Source: Cherax quadricarinatus (Eukaryota > Arthropoda > Malacostraca > Decapoda > Parastacidae). Taken from it: a stretch of DNA of 64,000 nt. Within the stretch, counting starts at the first letter, position 1, and the number at the start of each line of letters is the position of its first letter. The notes beneath the pieces were generated by a model. The model was not told the DNA's origin, did no database searches, and saw only the letters and a list, made by a program, of their open reading frames with translations. Positions 1-11,582 of the stretch are shown here, in pieces. The position numbers were made by a program, and so were the translations under genes. The DNA is taken from positions 1 to 64,000 of the forward strand of contig NW_027196491.1 in NCBI RefSeq assembly GCF_038502225.1, in the 5' to 3' direction.

Positions 1-263
1 ACATTGCAACCCATTCAGGGGTTGCAACACAAAGCAACATCTTGGGATATTGATACAGGGAATTCTACGCTTGCTAAGTCCTACAGGCATAACCTACTTC
101 CACCTACGGATTTATAAGAGGTGACACTGTCTGATTCTGCTTCACCTCACCTGTCTACAGTATGTAAGACCCTTTGTGCACATGCTGTATGTTTACCAAG
201 ATTGATGGACTCAGGTTGAGGGACTGATTACCTCAAACTCCTTCTGATCTTTATCATTCTTCT

Positions 264-316
264 TTGTATTGGACTGATAAAACCACACTGTGGCGAAACG
301 TTTCTACAGTAAAGAT
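264..316 (+). ncRNA. Hammerhead-like ribozyme motif in PLE-type terminal repeat
   Basis: The motif reads CTGATAA, then a stem CCACA-C-TGTGG, then CGAAACGTTTC and an AATAAAG-like tail (AGTAAAG). This is the order of a hammerhead: CUGANGA core, stem II, GAAA, minimal stem III ACGU, cleavage site. G8 is A here, which breaks the C3-G8 pair, so this copy is probably inactive. Upstream (190-263) is the leader GAGGGACTGATTACCTC shared with the copies near 28.0, 29.0 and 29.8 kb, so this is a solo terminal repeat of a Penelope-like element. Confidence 0.55.
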
Positions 317-337
317 ACCCAAGTGTTAGACATATCT

Positions 338-740
338 GGAGAGGGTTTCGGGGGTCAACGCCCCAACGGACCGGTCTGAGACCAGGCCTCATGGTGGATC
401 AGGGCCTGATTAACCAGTCTGTTACTGCTGGCCGCACGTAAATCGACGTACGAACCACAGCCTGTTGGCCAGATACTGACTTTAGGTACCTGTCCAGCGC
501 CTTCTTGACAGCCAGGGGTCTATTGGCAATCCCTCTTATGTATGCTGGGAGGCAGTTGAACAGTCTTGGGCAGCTGAACAGTCTAATTTATCAACTTGTC
601 GGTTCTCTGAACCATTTATCAACAGAAATGTGTTTATATTTTTAGTAAAGCTAACGCGTTCAGAGTGACTAGTAATACCGAGTTCACACTTGAGAGTAAG
701 TTTAAACATCCGTAGTACTAACATTCTTACCCCGGGGAGT
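338..740 (-). pseudogene. 3' end of a CR1/Jockey-type LINE, antisense
   Basis: Read on the minus strand, 470-580 encodes the C-terminal tail of a LINE ORF2 (RLFNCLP-like, then a conserved CLPAYI-like stretch). The same tail is seen on the plus strand near 5930-5975. Positions 338-430 carry the GC-rich 3' UTR block that recurs on the plus strand at 39775-39885 (GCCTGGTTGATCAGGC type). Only the last part of the element is present; the remaining bases to 740 are degraded and assigned with low confidence. Confidence 0.45.
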
Positions 741-807
741 AACGCTGACATATTCATACTTTAGAATATCATTGACCTTTTAATAATCGTAAAGAACAGT
801 GTATCAT

Positions 808-925
808 AAACCATACCACGGGTGGGGTTAGAAGCAGAGATCAGACTCTCAAAACTCCAGACCGACGCGTTAGCAAGTTTTGAGACTCTGATCGCGGGTT
901 CTAACCCCACCCGTGGTATGGTTTG
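808..925. repeat. Inverted pair of tRNA-SINE tails
   Basis: The segments around 808-852 and 875-925 are reverse complements (CCATACCACGGGTGGGG against CCCCACCCGTGGTATGG; AGACTCTCAAAACT against AGTTTTGAGACTCT). The right arm carries a B-box-like GGGTTCTAACCCC. It belongs to the same tRNA-derived SINE family as the inverted pair at 23597-23983, and is followed by the family tail TTGCAATCGTGTCATT. Confidence 0.6.
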
Positions 926-1198
926 TTTGCAATCGTGTCATTGCGATTTCGTGAGTCGAAGTAACAGTGTATCTTGCCAACGCAGAAGAGAGGCGAGAGA
1001 AAGGAAGTTGATATTGGTATAAAAATTATGGAAACAAAAAACAGGGAACGTAAATATGAGTTGAACATGTTCACGCTGCAAAGAGAAAGTCGTGATCAAT
1101 AAACACACGTACCTGTACACACAAGGCAGACGTCAATGATAAAGGGGAACATGCAATGAAAATGTGAATGTGTGCTTGTGCGTGCTAGTGTGTTTGTG

Positions 1199-1205
1199 TG
1201 TTTGT

Positions 1206-1269
<64 letters not shown>

Positions 1270-1375
1270 ACGCACTTATTTTGTACTCACCTGTTCGTAG
1301 ATGCAGAAATCGAATCTTAATTTCTTGCCCAGCCTCTACGCTTACTGCATGCCTGATTTACTTACTCCAACTCTC
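1199..1375 (-). repeat. (GT)n abutting a LINE 3' terminus
   Basis: About 70 bp of (GT)n (1199-1267) is followed by TACTCACCTGTTCG and a degenerate copy of the LINE 3' UTR. On the minus strand this is a LINE tail ending in AGGTGAGTAC and running into (AC)n, as in the copies at 12.3, 26.3, 32.0, 36.6 and 39.6 kb. Confidence 0.6.
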
Positions 1376-1384
1376 GTAAACCCT

Positions 1385-1502
1385 GTCACGTGAAAAAAGA
1401 CTTGGGAGTCATGGTAAGCAGACATCTAAAGTACAACAGTGCTTGGATGTGCGCAATAAGGCTAACGGATTGCTAGGATTTATTTCAAGAAGTATAAGTA
1501 AC
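1385..1502 (+). pseudogene. CR1-like LINE ORF2 C-terminal fragment
   Basis: The plus strand encodes, with one indel, DLGVMVSRHLK followed by QCLDVRNKANGLLGFISRS. This is the region just downstream of the reverse-transcriptase palm in CR1-like LINEs. The minus-strand LINE at 29.2-30.7 kb carries a close relative (QQCLSVRNKANRLLGFMSRS). The fragment is cut off at 1503, where a degenerate hammerhead-type repeat begins, so the two are joined by insertion or recombination. Confidence 0.6.
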
Positions 1503-1565
1503 TTAAGCCTACTGTGTAGGCGAAACGTTTCGGAATAAAGTTGCCTGACTGTTGCCCATGTGTCT
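1503..1565 (+). repeat. Degenerate PLE/hammerhead-type terminal fragment
   Basis: ACTGTGTAGGCGAAACGTTTCGGAATAAAG followed by a GTTGCCCATGTGTCTT-like tail matches the 3' half of the hammerhead repeats (stem II 3' arm, GAAACGTTTC, AATAAAG, GCACATGTGTC). The 5' half, including CUGAUGA, is absent. Confidence 0.45.
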
Positions 1566-2223
1566 TACCTACCATCGAGGATCCGTAGGTCGAGAAATGT
1601 TAAGAGGAAATCTCCTGAGTGATATGCATTCACAGCTGTGAGAGAGGGACATTCACCACGTTGGATGTTGCAGCATCGAGCATATCTTTATACAGTTTTT
1701 CAGCAATATGGCTGTTCCATCTACAGTGTTGATGAACTCATATCTTCTACTTAGTATATAGCAGTACATGAGATAGATAGTAGAAAACTTGTAGATGTAC
1801 ACCGAGACCATCTTCTGATAATTATTTACTTCTAACTAGATTAGGAGCTATAATGTATTATATATGAGATAATACACGAGATAAAAAGCAGAAGGCTCTC
1901 CCTCCCCTCCATCCGGCCACTGCTGGCATGAAAATCAGGTAGGAAAAACATACCAAACCATATTAAAAAAGCGTGTTTTTTAATAATGGAACAGGAAAGA
2001 AGACGAGAGCTACAACTACCTTTAATAATTATCACTATCTATTTTACTGCCCATGTTACTCCTGTCATTCACAGAGCTGTGTAGACCTGGAGGACAACGC
2101 ACCAAATGGATGATGAAACAGGTCAAGACAACGTTATACAATTTACAGAGGTACAAAGTAGCGATACTGCTGGAGATGGAACAAAAGGAGATGTGCAAGA
2201 AAGGTATAAAATACTGACAATAT
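1566..2223. other. No recognisable feature
   Basis: AT-rich sequence with only short open frames. I see no coding signature, repeat unit or structured RNA here. Confidence 0.4.
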
Positions 2224-2676
2224 GAAAGTTTAGACACATGTGCAACATCTGGATATCTTTATTGTAGACGTTTCGCCATCCAGTGGCTTTATCAATACAG
2301 ATGCAACATCATGGAATCTTGGTTCAGAGGACATCTACAAGACCTTCTTCACGGCTGCTTATAACTCACCCATCCCTTTGGGTAGGACCTACTTCCACTG
2401 GGGAATCCCACCTACCAGTGACTATGCCCTCGCCTGCTACCCGTCCTTATCCACTGACGCCTACATAACCGCCAGTCTTCTTGTCTTTGCTCCAGATTCT
2501 CCTCCACCACGATGCTGTGAACACTAACTCCAAGGCTGAGGGATTGATTACCTCATCTTTTGTATATAGTTCTACTGTCTTCCTATTATGTCCTAGAATC
2601 TGTATTGATAAAGCCACTGGATGGTGAAACGTCTACAATAAAGATATCCAGATGTTGCACATGTGTCTAAACTTTC
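2224..2676. mobile_element. PLE terminal repeat with inverted hammerhead arms
   Basis: Arms of about 79 bp at 2224-2302 (minus) and 2598-2676 (plus) are near-perfect reverse complements, each carrying a hammerhead-like motif: TTGATAA, stem II GCCA-CTGGA-TGGY, GAAACGTC, then TACAATAAAGATA. The outer ends read GACACATGTGCAACATC. The unique interior (2303-2597) includes the family leader TGAGGGATTGATTACCTC and no coding sequence. Structure and sequence match the inverted pairs at 27681-28180 and 29551-29899. Confidence 0.6.
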
Positions 2677-5600
2677 AACAAAAGGAGATGATGCCTCAAA
2701 GAATAGTGTTGACACATTACAAGTAAAAGCTGGTGGAAGCACTGATGTCCGTACAGGGGCGATAGGTAGTGGGGAAACAAAAAAAATGCTCCAGTAGCGA
2801 ATGCAGCCACAAAAAATACTAGCAAACAAAATTCTATTGTATGCAAATTCTATTCCTTGGGTATCTGCAGGAATGGTATATCTGGAAAAACAGGTGGAAC
2901 ATGCACCTTTGACCATTACCAAAAATGCAGCACCCACATGACAACAGGAGGGTGCAACTCCCTTCTCTAAAACTATTTTCACCCTGAAATGTGTCACTCG
3001 TCAGTCCATGAAAAATACTACAACGTAGACTGCCTGGCACATCATCTAAAGGGAACAAGACACAGTCCAGCCGGACCATGGGAAACAAAAGTGGGGAGCC
3101 ATAACCCCTCCAGAGAAGGAGTTTTAGTGCCAGAAAGAAAAATAGACTGGCAAGAATGACGAATATCTTAAACCATCTGAAAACACTTCTGGAGAAGAGG
3201 CACAGTCACTGGCCTCAACTCCAGAACAACAAAAATTAATGCCAGCATATAAAACCGCCTTAAATTCCATCAGTATAACGACATTTATCTTGCAGACATA
3301 CAGGGTCTAAAGCCATCAGCAACGAACAAAATTCCGTACTATCAAGAGAGTCAAATGCAATGTTTGCAGATTTCACAGATATCCACATAAAGGACCATTT
3401 TGACAACGAAATATGGATTCCAGGTTATAACCTATTCAGATGCGACAGACTAAACAGGCAACAAGAGAGAGTTGGCCTGTACGTCACAGAGTCGTTCATT
3501 TGCTCAGAACCACTAAACACCTCCAGTGATGTAGTTGAAGTTTTGGAAATGAAGACTGAAAATCAAAACTTTGCCATTATGGATGTATACAAGCCTCCAG
3601 ATGCAACGTCCTAGCAGTTCTAGGAACAGCTTTTGAAAATTGACCACTGTCTGGAAAAATCTCCCAACTCCTGCCCTAAACAAATCTCTACTGGGGACCT
3701 CAACTTGAAACACCTAAAATGGAGGAGTGTAGCAAATAATATTTTATCAGAGATCACCCCGGGAGGCAGCTCAGATGAAAATTCACTCATACACGAGCTA
3801 TTAAATCTCTGCACCAAATTCACTTTAAACCAGGAAATAATAGAGCCTACAAGACTAGAATATACGCTGGACCTCATCTTCACTAACGACGACGATCTGA
3901 TACATAATATAACAACATCAAAGACAATACACTCAGATCACAACATAATAGAGGTACAGATATGTGATCAGTCACGAGGGAGTCTTTACAAAATTCAACT
4001 TCAGTAACAAAAACATATAATGGGAACACGTCAACCATGTCCTAAATGAAATGTGCTGGGAAGATATCCTCAACAACATAGATTCGAACCTTTACCTAGA
4101 AAAAATTAACTCTCTGGCACTTGAGGTCTGCTCTAGGCACATTCCATTAAGAAAAATAAAGATGTACACTAGAAAGAGAGAGACGCTCCTTATACAGGCG
4201 ATGGCGAAGAATCACAGAGCTCCTGAGAGGGACCAATATATCTGAAATGCGAAGGGAGGCACCACTCAGAGAAATAGCAAATACTGAACCTAAGCTTAAG
4301 AAATCTTACAGGAGACAAGAATCTCAAGAACTAAATGCCATAAAGGAAACTGAAAAAAAAAGAAATATTTCTTTTATTATGCCAACTCTAAGGGTAAAAT
4401 AACATCAGGTATTGGGCCCCTGCTTAGATGAGTGAAATAATAAAGTCCCAATATGACTCAATTTTCACCGAGCCTTTAACCAAACTAAGGGTCGACATAA
4501 TTTGGTCATCTTAAAAATCTCTAATATTTTCCTAGCACCACAAGACTTTGAAAAGGCAATAAATGACATGTCCATACACTCTGCCCCAGGCCCGGACTCA
4601 AGGAACTCCGTGTTCATCAAGAACTGCAAGAAGCTCCTGTCACGTGCCTTCAGCATTCTATGGAGAGGGAACATGGACACAGGCGTCATCCCAAACTCAC
4701 TAAAAACAACAGACATAGCCCCACTCCACAAAGGTGGCAGGAATGCAATTGCACAGAACTACGGACCGATGGTGCTAACATCGCATATCATAAAAAACTT
4801 TGAAAGGGTTCTAAGAAACAAGATCGCCTATAGATGCCCATCAATTACACAACCCAAGGCAACACGGATTTTGAGCAAGTCGCTCCTGCCTGTCCCAGCT
4901 ACTGGACCACCATGACAAGGTCCTGGATGCTGTAGAGGATAAACAAAATGCAGATGTGGTATACAGAGACTTTGCGAAAGCATTCTACAAGTGCGATGAC
5001 GGTGTAATAGCGTACAAAATGAGTGATAAACGAATAACAGGAAAAGTTAGTAAATAGATTTATAACTTCCTAACAAATAGAACACAGAGAATGACAGTAA
5101 ACAGATTAAAGGCTGAGGCAGCTACGGTGAAAAATTCTGTTCAACAAGGCACAGTACTCGCTCCCATCCTATTCTTTATCATATCTGACAGAGATGTAAG
5201 TCGTAGCTCCATGACTTCTTTTCCGGATAACACCCGAATTGCCACGGCAGTGACCTCCATCGAAGACACCGCAAGACTCCAAGCGGTCATCAACCAAATC
5301 TTCAAATGGGCCACTCAAAACAATATGAAGTTCAATGAAGAGAAATTTCAACTACTCAGATATGGAAAACTTGAGGACATTAAAACTGTATCAGAGTATA
5401 CAACAAATTCTAATCATACAATAGAGCGAAAAAGTTATGTGAAGGACCTGGGAGTGATAATGTCAGAGGATCTCATCTTCAAAGACCACAACAATGTATC
5501 TACCGCATCTGCTAGAAAAATGATAAGATGGATAATGAGAACCTTCAATACTAGGGACGCCAAGCCCATGATAATTCTCTTCAAATCGCTTGTTCTCTCT

Positions 5601-6090
5601 AGACTGGAATACTGCTATACACCAACTACCCACTTCAAGGCTGGCTAAATTGCTGACCTGGAGAGTGTACAAAGAACTTTCACGGCACACGTAAGTACGA
5701 TAAAGCACCTAAATTGCTGGGAACGGTTGAAGTCCCTTGATTTGTATTGCCTGGAACGCAGGTGAGAAAGATGCATAATATACACTTGGAAAATACTAGA
5801 GGGATTAGTACCAATCTTGCACACGAAAATCACTCCCTTTAAAAGCAGAAGACTCTGCAGGAGATGCAACATACCCCCAATGAAAAACAGGGGCACCACG
5901 AGTACACTGAGAGACAACACGATAAGTGTTAGGGGCCCAAGACTGTTCGACTGCCTCCTACTATACATAAGGGGGATGGAAGGTATTCAGACTACATTCA
6001 AGGAACTAGAGCACAGATCCAATTCCCTAGATCAAGAGTCCCTCACCAGCGTCAAAGAACCTCCCTTGAGGGTACACGATTACAAGTAGC
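2677..6090 (+). pseudogene. Decayed CR1/Jockey-type LINE (EN + RT)
   Basis: Pieces of a non-LTR retrotransposon occur in order on the plus strand with many frameshifts. A possible Cys/His-rich ORF1 remnant lies near 2860-3000. An APE-type endonuclease follows: DIQGLKPS-like start at 3295, IPGYNLFRCDR near 3420, GDLNLKHLKW near 3696, LDLIFTND near 3868, SDHNIIE near 3936. Reverse transcriptase is at 4500-4915 and 5091-5648 (SAPGPDS, APILF, SFPDNTR in place of the catalytic FADDT). The C-terminal domain is at 5650-5972. Loss of both palm aspartates in the expected frame and stops throughout make it inactive. From about 5973 the tail switches to a different dispersed repeat (GGTATTCAG...CCTCCCTTGAGGG) also present at 36135-36296. 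Confidence 0.75.
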
Positions 6091-6340
6091 CCATACCACG
6101 GTTCTATCCCCACCCCTGGTATGGTTTAAATATATTCAGTGCTGGTTCCCAACCATGCTACGAGAGCTGGTGCAACTGATACCATTTGATGTAACGGGTG
6201 TAGATTATAGAGGGCTTATAAATTTAACAGGTAATCTTGATACGTTCGCATGCAAAGTCTATGTCTGTTTGTCACCACTGGGCCAGACTCTCTGATCGCG
6301 GGTTCAAACCCCACCTGTGGTATGGTTTCTATGTCTGTTT
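6086..6340. repeat. tRNA-SINE tail fragments
   Basis: Two pieces of the SINE family of 808-925 and 23.6-24.0 kb: CCATACCACGG...CCTGGTATGG near 6091-6125, and TCTGATCGCGGGTTCAAACC with CTGTGGTATGGTTT near 6288-6330. The second contains a B-box (GGGTTCAAACC) but no complete A-box, so it is a fragment. Confidence 0.5.
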
Positions 6341-6469
6341 ATTTACCTGTGTCAGTACCAGGAGGAATATATTTAACTGGCAGGAGATTTGTTTGCTGAG
6401 ACTTTTATGCAATTATTTAAAACATTTGCAGCCAAGAGGTTCTGCCGTCGCTCAATGATATCCGATAAG

Positions 6470-6905
6470 AACATAAGAAAGAAGGAACACTGCAGCAAGC
6501 CTACTGGCCCATGTGAGGCAGGTCCAAGTCACCTCCCGGCTTAAATCAATGACCCACCTAGTCAGGTCAGTTCACATCCACTTAAGGAAGGAGCACGGCA
6601 TCAGATCTATTAGCATAAGCTAGTCAGGTCCACTTCACACCCACATCCACCCACACCCACTCATGGATTTATCGAACCAAATTTTAAAACTGCACAAGGT
6701 TTTAGCTTCTATGACGGTAATCGAAAGTTTGCTCAGTTCATCCACAACTCTACAAAACCCGAACTTTCCCATATCCTTCCTGAATCTGAATTTTTCCAAT
6801 TTAAAATTTTTGCTGCGAGTCCTGTCTTGGCTAGATATTTGGACAAATTTTATTGCTAGCTCACAATATATAAGACAGAGTTCCCACTATTAAGACGTTC
6901 AAGAC
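6470..6905 (-). pseudogene. 3' end of a CR1-like LINE, antisense
   Basis: The plus strand reads GAACATAAGAAAGAAGGAAC, then CTACTGGCCCATG and a diverged stretch containing AAGGTTTTAGCTTC. These are the reverse complement of the LINE 3' UTR and ORF2 C-terminus that recur at 29190-29535. On the minus strand the C-terminal peptide is diverged and short. A BEL/Pao remnant follows directly. Confidence 0.55.
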
Positions 6906-6909
6906 CTTC

Positions 6910-7490
6910 ATCACTGTAACTGCGAATGGAAGTTCATAACCCCCAGGGCCACCTGGCAAGAGGGATTTTATGAATGCATGATCGGAATGGCCAAAAGTTG
7001 CTTAAGAAAGGCAGAAACTTACCTTAGATGAATTTCCAACTATGCTGGTGGAGGCTAAGAAGATAATAATCTGTCATCACGTACGTGGAAGATTCCATCA
7101 ACATTCAACCATGAAATCCGTCACATTTACTGAGTCAGGAACCTAACAGAAGAAAATAGCGTAGACTACAAGGATGGTAATATTCTCAGAAGTATATTTA
7201 AACATTTAACTAAAACTCTTGAGAAACGGGGAAAAGTGTGACGTTGTAATTATCTGGTGTCCTTGACAGAACATTATAATGGTGAGTCACTGTCTAACCG
7301 CACTCATATGAAACCTGGTGATATCGTCCTCATAGACAATGAGCGCCATAGAAGTCAGTGGCCCAGAGGGTAGATGGTTAAAGTGTTTGCAGGTCCACGG
7401 GGAGCAATATGAACAGTGAAAGCGCTAAGTAGGGTGTGCACACTCGCAGAAGAGTTAATAAGTTAATCCCGCTAGAAATACAGTGACTGT
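6910..7490 (+). pseudogene. BEL/Pao retrotransposon integrase and C-terminal domain remnant
   Basis: Plus-strand translation gives CEWKFITPRATWQEGFYE and CMIGMAKSCLRKA near 6920-7010. This corresponds to the integrase stretch with PP(R)AP-W-GGFYE-R-IG-VK known from BEL/Pao pol. Further on, 7255-7470 gives RTHMKPGDIVLIDNERHRS, then SQWPRG and VKVFAGPRGA, matching the C-terminal domain downstream of integrase in Pao elements (DUF5641 type). There are several stops and frameshifts. A purine-rich CCAGGGGAAGAGGG at about 7515 could be the polypurine tract before a 3' LTR. No gag, protease or RT is seen, so this is a 5'-truncated remnant. Confidence 0.55.
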
Positions 7491-8655
7491 AAAGAAGGTA
7501 ATGGCATTATATCCAGGGGAAGAGGGTCTTCCCTCAGACACTGGGTGCCCTAGGAAAATATCTGAGTAGTCAAGTAACTGTACTCATTATTACGACTTTG
7601 ATGTAACTTAAATAAAATGTTCCTGGCTCCTAAAGGCTGCTCACACTGCTGTCTAGGGGTTATAAAATTACTCTTAAAACACAACGAACCTTGGACCAGC
7701 ATGCACTCGTATATTAAACAATATTGTTATTACGAAGGACAAAAACTCACCTATATAAAAATATATGTAATATTAATAACAACATATACAACTTATAACT
7801 ACTACAAAAAAAAACACTCCAGTTCACATTAGTTCACTAACACACTGCTACTAATGAGCTAAACAAAATAAATGAACATTATGAACAGGGAGGCTCCATG
7901 ACACCCCCCTCCCTTTTCTGCAGGCTACTTACCCTACAGTGGAAACGTTAAATACTCTCCAAAACACAGGTCCCTGCATACTAGGAATTTACAAATAAAC
8001 ATGAGAGCACTTAAACACAAACATCTATAGTATACACTAAAAAAAATTACCAAAATTACCTACTCAAACTACCGCCCAAACATGATGTCTTCACCACCCG
8101 AGTTGTACTGAACTGAACACACCTCATCTGCTCCTGTCTCCTGGCCACTCTAACTGGCCGGGAATAATAGCATTCAGATTCAGTACAAACCCGAAAAATG
8201 ACATATGGAGCGTTATTTCTCACATAAATTTTACTGTAGCACACTGCATAACATCCATGAATACGAAGGAACACTAGGAATAAGGAAGCTCAAGAGGATC
8301 AACCATCTATCAGAAGAACTACTCTGACAGCTGCAGGACGATGGAGTGGAATAATTAACTATTAATTAGTCACTTATAAATCAACTGCGTTAACATTTTA
8401 TTGATCCTTGATAACTACTATTAAATTGAACTCAATTAGCGAGACATTTATTACTTTACTTATATTGGATAATTAATTATTTTATATAAGACCATGTTTA
8501 TGCCAGTAACTGATGAATGTTATCAGGTTGTACGAGAATCTCTTACGTGTTTACCACAGAATGAAGGATGTTTCAGTTCTTGTCCCAACCCGTTGATTCA
8601 ATCCTATTATAAGTTCATTTAGCTTTGTGCTCCCAATACTCTTAAATTTCATAGT
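7491..8655. other. Possible LTR-derived AT-rich flank; otherwise nothing recognised
   Basis: The first part may be the 3' LTR of the BEL/Pao remnant because it follows a polypurine-like tract and has an AATAAAATG near 7610. I see no second LTR copy to prove it. The rest is AT-rich with only short frames. Confidence 0.25.
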
Positions 8656-8656
8656 T

Positions 8657-10150
8657 GATATGTTATTATTAAAAGAATTAAGAGTAAGACAGAGAGTAGG
8701 ATAGCAGATGAACAAGGAGACTTTAGGAAAGGTAGGGGGGGTGTACACCAAGTGTTTACAGTGAAACATATAGGTGAACAGTATTTAGATAAGGGTAAAG
8801 AGGTTTTTGTGGCATTTATGGATTTAGAAGAGGCATATAACGGGGTAGATAGGGGGGGGGCAATGTGGTAGGAGTATAGTATACGAGGCAGGTTACTGAA
8901 AGCTGTGAAGAGTTTTTATGAGGATAATGAGGCTCAGGTTAGAGTATGTAGGAGAGAGGGAGATTATTTCCCAGTAAAAGTAGGCCTTAGACAAGGATGT
9001 GTGTCACCGTGGTTGTTTAATATATTTGTAGATGGGGTTTTAAGAGAAGTAAATGCGAGGGACTTGGCAAGAGGTGTGGAGTTAAAAGATAAAGAATCAA
9101 ACACAAAGTGGGAGTTGTCACAGTTGCTCTTTGCTGATGGCACGGTGCTTTTGGGAGATTCTGAAGAGAAGTTGCAGAGGCTGGTGGATGAATCTGTATA
9201 GTATGTAAAAGAGGAAAATTAAAAGTGAATATAGGAAAGAGTAAGGTTGTGAAGATAACAAAAAAGATTAGGTAACAAAAGACTGGATATCAGATTGGAG
9301 GGAGAGAGTATGGAGGAGGTGAATGTATTCAGATATTTAGGAGTGGACGTGTCAGCAGATGGGTCTATGAAGGAGGAAGTGAATCACAGAATTGATGAGG
9401 GGAAAAGGGTGAGTGGTGCACTTAGGAGTCTGTGAAGACAAAGAACTTTGTCCTTGGAAGCAAAAAGGGGAATGTATGAGAGTATAGTTGTACCAACACT
9501 CTTGTGTGGGTGTGAAGCATGGGTGATGAATGTTGCAGCAAGGAGAAAGCTGGAGGCAATGGAGATGTCATGTCTGAGGGCAATGTGTGGTGTGAATATA
9601 ATGCAGAAAATTCGTAGTTCGGAAATTAGGAGGTGTGGGATTACCAAAACTATTATCCAGAGGGCTGAGGAGGGGTGGTTGAGGTGGTTCAGACATGTAG
9701 AGAGAAGGGAACAAAACAGAATGACTTCGAGAGCATATAAATCTGTAGTGGAGGAATGGCGGGGAAGGGGTCGGCCTAGGAAGGGTTGGAGGTAGGGAGT
9801 AAAGGAGGTTTTGTGTGCGAGGGGTTTGGACTTCCAGCAAGCACGCATGAGCGCATTTGGTAGGAGTGAATGGAGACAAATGGTTTTTAATATTTGACGT
9901 GCTGATGGAGTGTGAGCAAAGTAACATTTATGAAGGGATTCAGGGAAACCGGCATGCCGGACTTCAGTCCTGGAGATGGGAGGTACAGTGTCTACACTCT
10001 GAAGGAGGGGTGTTAATGTTGCAGTTTAAAAACTGTAGTGTAAAGCACCCTTCTGGCAAGACAGTGATGGAGTGAATGATGGTGAAAGTTTTTCTTTTTC
10101 TGGCCACCCTGCCTTGGTGGGAATCGGCTGATGTGTTAATAAAAAAAATG
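8657..10150 (+). pseudogene. 5'-truncated RTE-like LINE: RT C-terminal half and 3' UTR
   Basis: The element starts inside the RT fingers (RIKSKTESRIADEQG near 8672) and continues through motif A (FMDLEEAYN), motif B (GLRQGCV...SPWLFNIFVD) and motif C, which reads LLFADGT instead of FADDT. The thumb and C-terminal region follow (GMYESIVVPTLLCGCEAW, RGRPRKGW). Frameshifts occur near 8865, 9010, 9200 and 9270, and stops near 9430 and 9795. The 3' UTR (about 9895-10150) ends GGTGGGAATCGGCTGATG, TGTTAATA and a short A-run. The same family is represented by the more intact copy at 50.9-52.9 kb on the minus strand, and its 3' UTR recurs at 53290-53475 and 54240-54450. No endonuclease domain is present. 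Confidence 0.8.
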
Positions 10151-11515
10151 TTCATTCTGATTTATGCTTTAGTTTCCTAAAGGGAAACGAAAAGTTAAAT
10201 GATCTAGGAGAAGAAAATTATGTATCAATTGACAGGCATGGTGTCAGCCACCCACGCTAACTAGCGCCCGGCAGGAATGAATATTGACTGATAGAGTCAA
10301 CACCGTTTTAAGTGGGTTGTCAATTCTTGCTCGACACTCGTTTCCCTCATTCTTCAATATTTAATATTATGTTGATAAATACCATGACTAAAGGAACAGC
10401 AGAAAAGCGTGGAGGTTTCAGCTTTATGGCCACAGAAGTAGCCATATTGAGGACTCCAGGGTGTCTCCGATTCTTTACCCCTCACAGGTTATAACCATAA
10501 CCAAGATTTTTTAAAAAGTATGTGCTGGTAACCAGAGGAAGTCCTCTGTCAGATGACCATAAGCTCTAGCTATGGGTCGTCATATGACTAAGACCCGCGC
10601 CAGGAAACACTTGTTCTGATTCCTGACAAACATTATACCTACGTACTCCAAACTCTTTTCCGTTACATCTGTATTTACGAGGTCTCGCTAGGGATAAGTG
10701 AAATGAAGGAAACCTGGGAGGTAATTTTCTAGGCAGAACATCGCCCATAACAAACAGATGAGCCCAAAAGTAGACAGTATGTCCATACCTTTTTAATATG
10801 TGCTCATCCTTTGTAATAATTAAAATATTAATATCCGTGTTTATTATGTGATAGAGGATTAAATGATCTACAATTTGTTGAGTACCAGTGGCTATCAGTG
10901 CAATTCAATTTTAATGGTTCTTGAACCACAGTTCAGGTTCTTTGAAGTACCTCAGTGTTATTAATACATCAGAAGGTCTACACCCTTCGTGTAAATTAAT
11001 TATTTGTTTACCTGTAATGTGGGAGATACGTCCGAGTACTGCTCGGGTATATGTAAGGCCCTGTAAGACAAGGTATAATTAATTCACCTTAATTGCAATT
11101 TAATTCCCCGTAATTAACATGAAAGATAGCTTAGAATAGGCTAGGTTACAAATAGTCAAAAGTGCTAAGAAGACAAATTATAAAGGAAACAGTTTTCAAC
11201 ACATACTGACAGGTCATACTGAGACTCTAGTAAGGCAATATGTGGAAACATGTCAGAAGATAGCTGCGTTAAGATAGCTGCGTTAAGATAGGTCAAGCAA
11301 AGGCACATTATTATAATGCTACACTTATCATCAGTTCTTAATAACATGTAATTCCTAATTGTATTATAATAACCCAGTTCATAAGACACATTTAACAAAC
11401 ATATTTCTTGGAATAAAGTTAATGTGCCAACTTGGACAATGGTTCTCCTAAGATGATTTTTCGAAAAATTGTTATCTTTAGAGACACTCCTTTCACAACA
11501 GGAATATACACTTGA
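10151..11515. repeat. AT-rich spacer with one dispersed repeat copy
   Basis: Only one element is recognisable. Positions 10530-10643 (CAGATGACCATAAGCTC, TGACTAAGACCCG, AGGAAACACTTGT) match 23343-23460 on the same strand, so this is a dispersed repeat of at least 110 bp. The remainder, including 10650-11515, shows nothing I can support beyond a small tandem (GATAGCTGCGTTAA) near 11265. Confidence 0.45.
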
Positions 11516-11582
11516 CTCACGTAATCGTAATGACACGATTGTAAACAAACCACGGGTTTAAGCCCCGCACGTGTATGGTTTA
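11516..11582 (+). repeat. tRNA-SINE tail fragment
   Basis: A short copy of the SINE family has its tail (CGTAATGACACGATTG, complementary to CAATCGTGTCATTACG) next to a B-box-like GGTTTAAGCCCC and GTATGGTTTA. It is rearranged relative to the full copy at 23900-24015. Confidence 0.4.
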
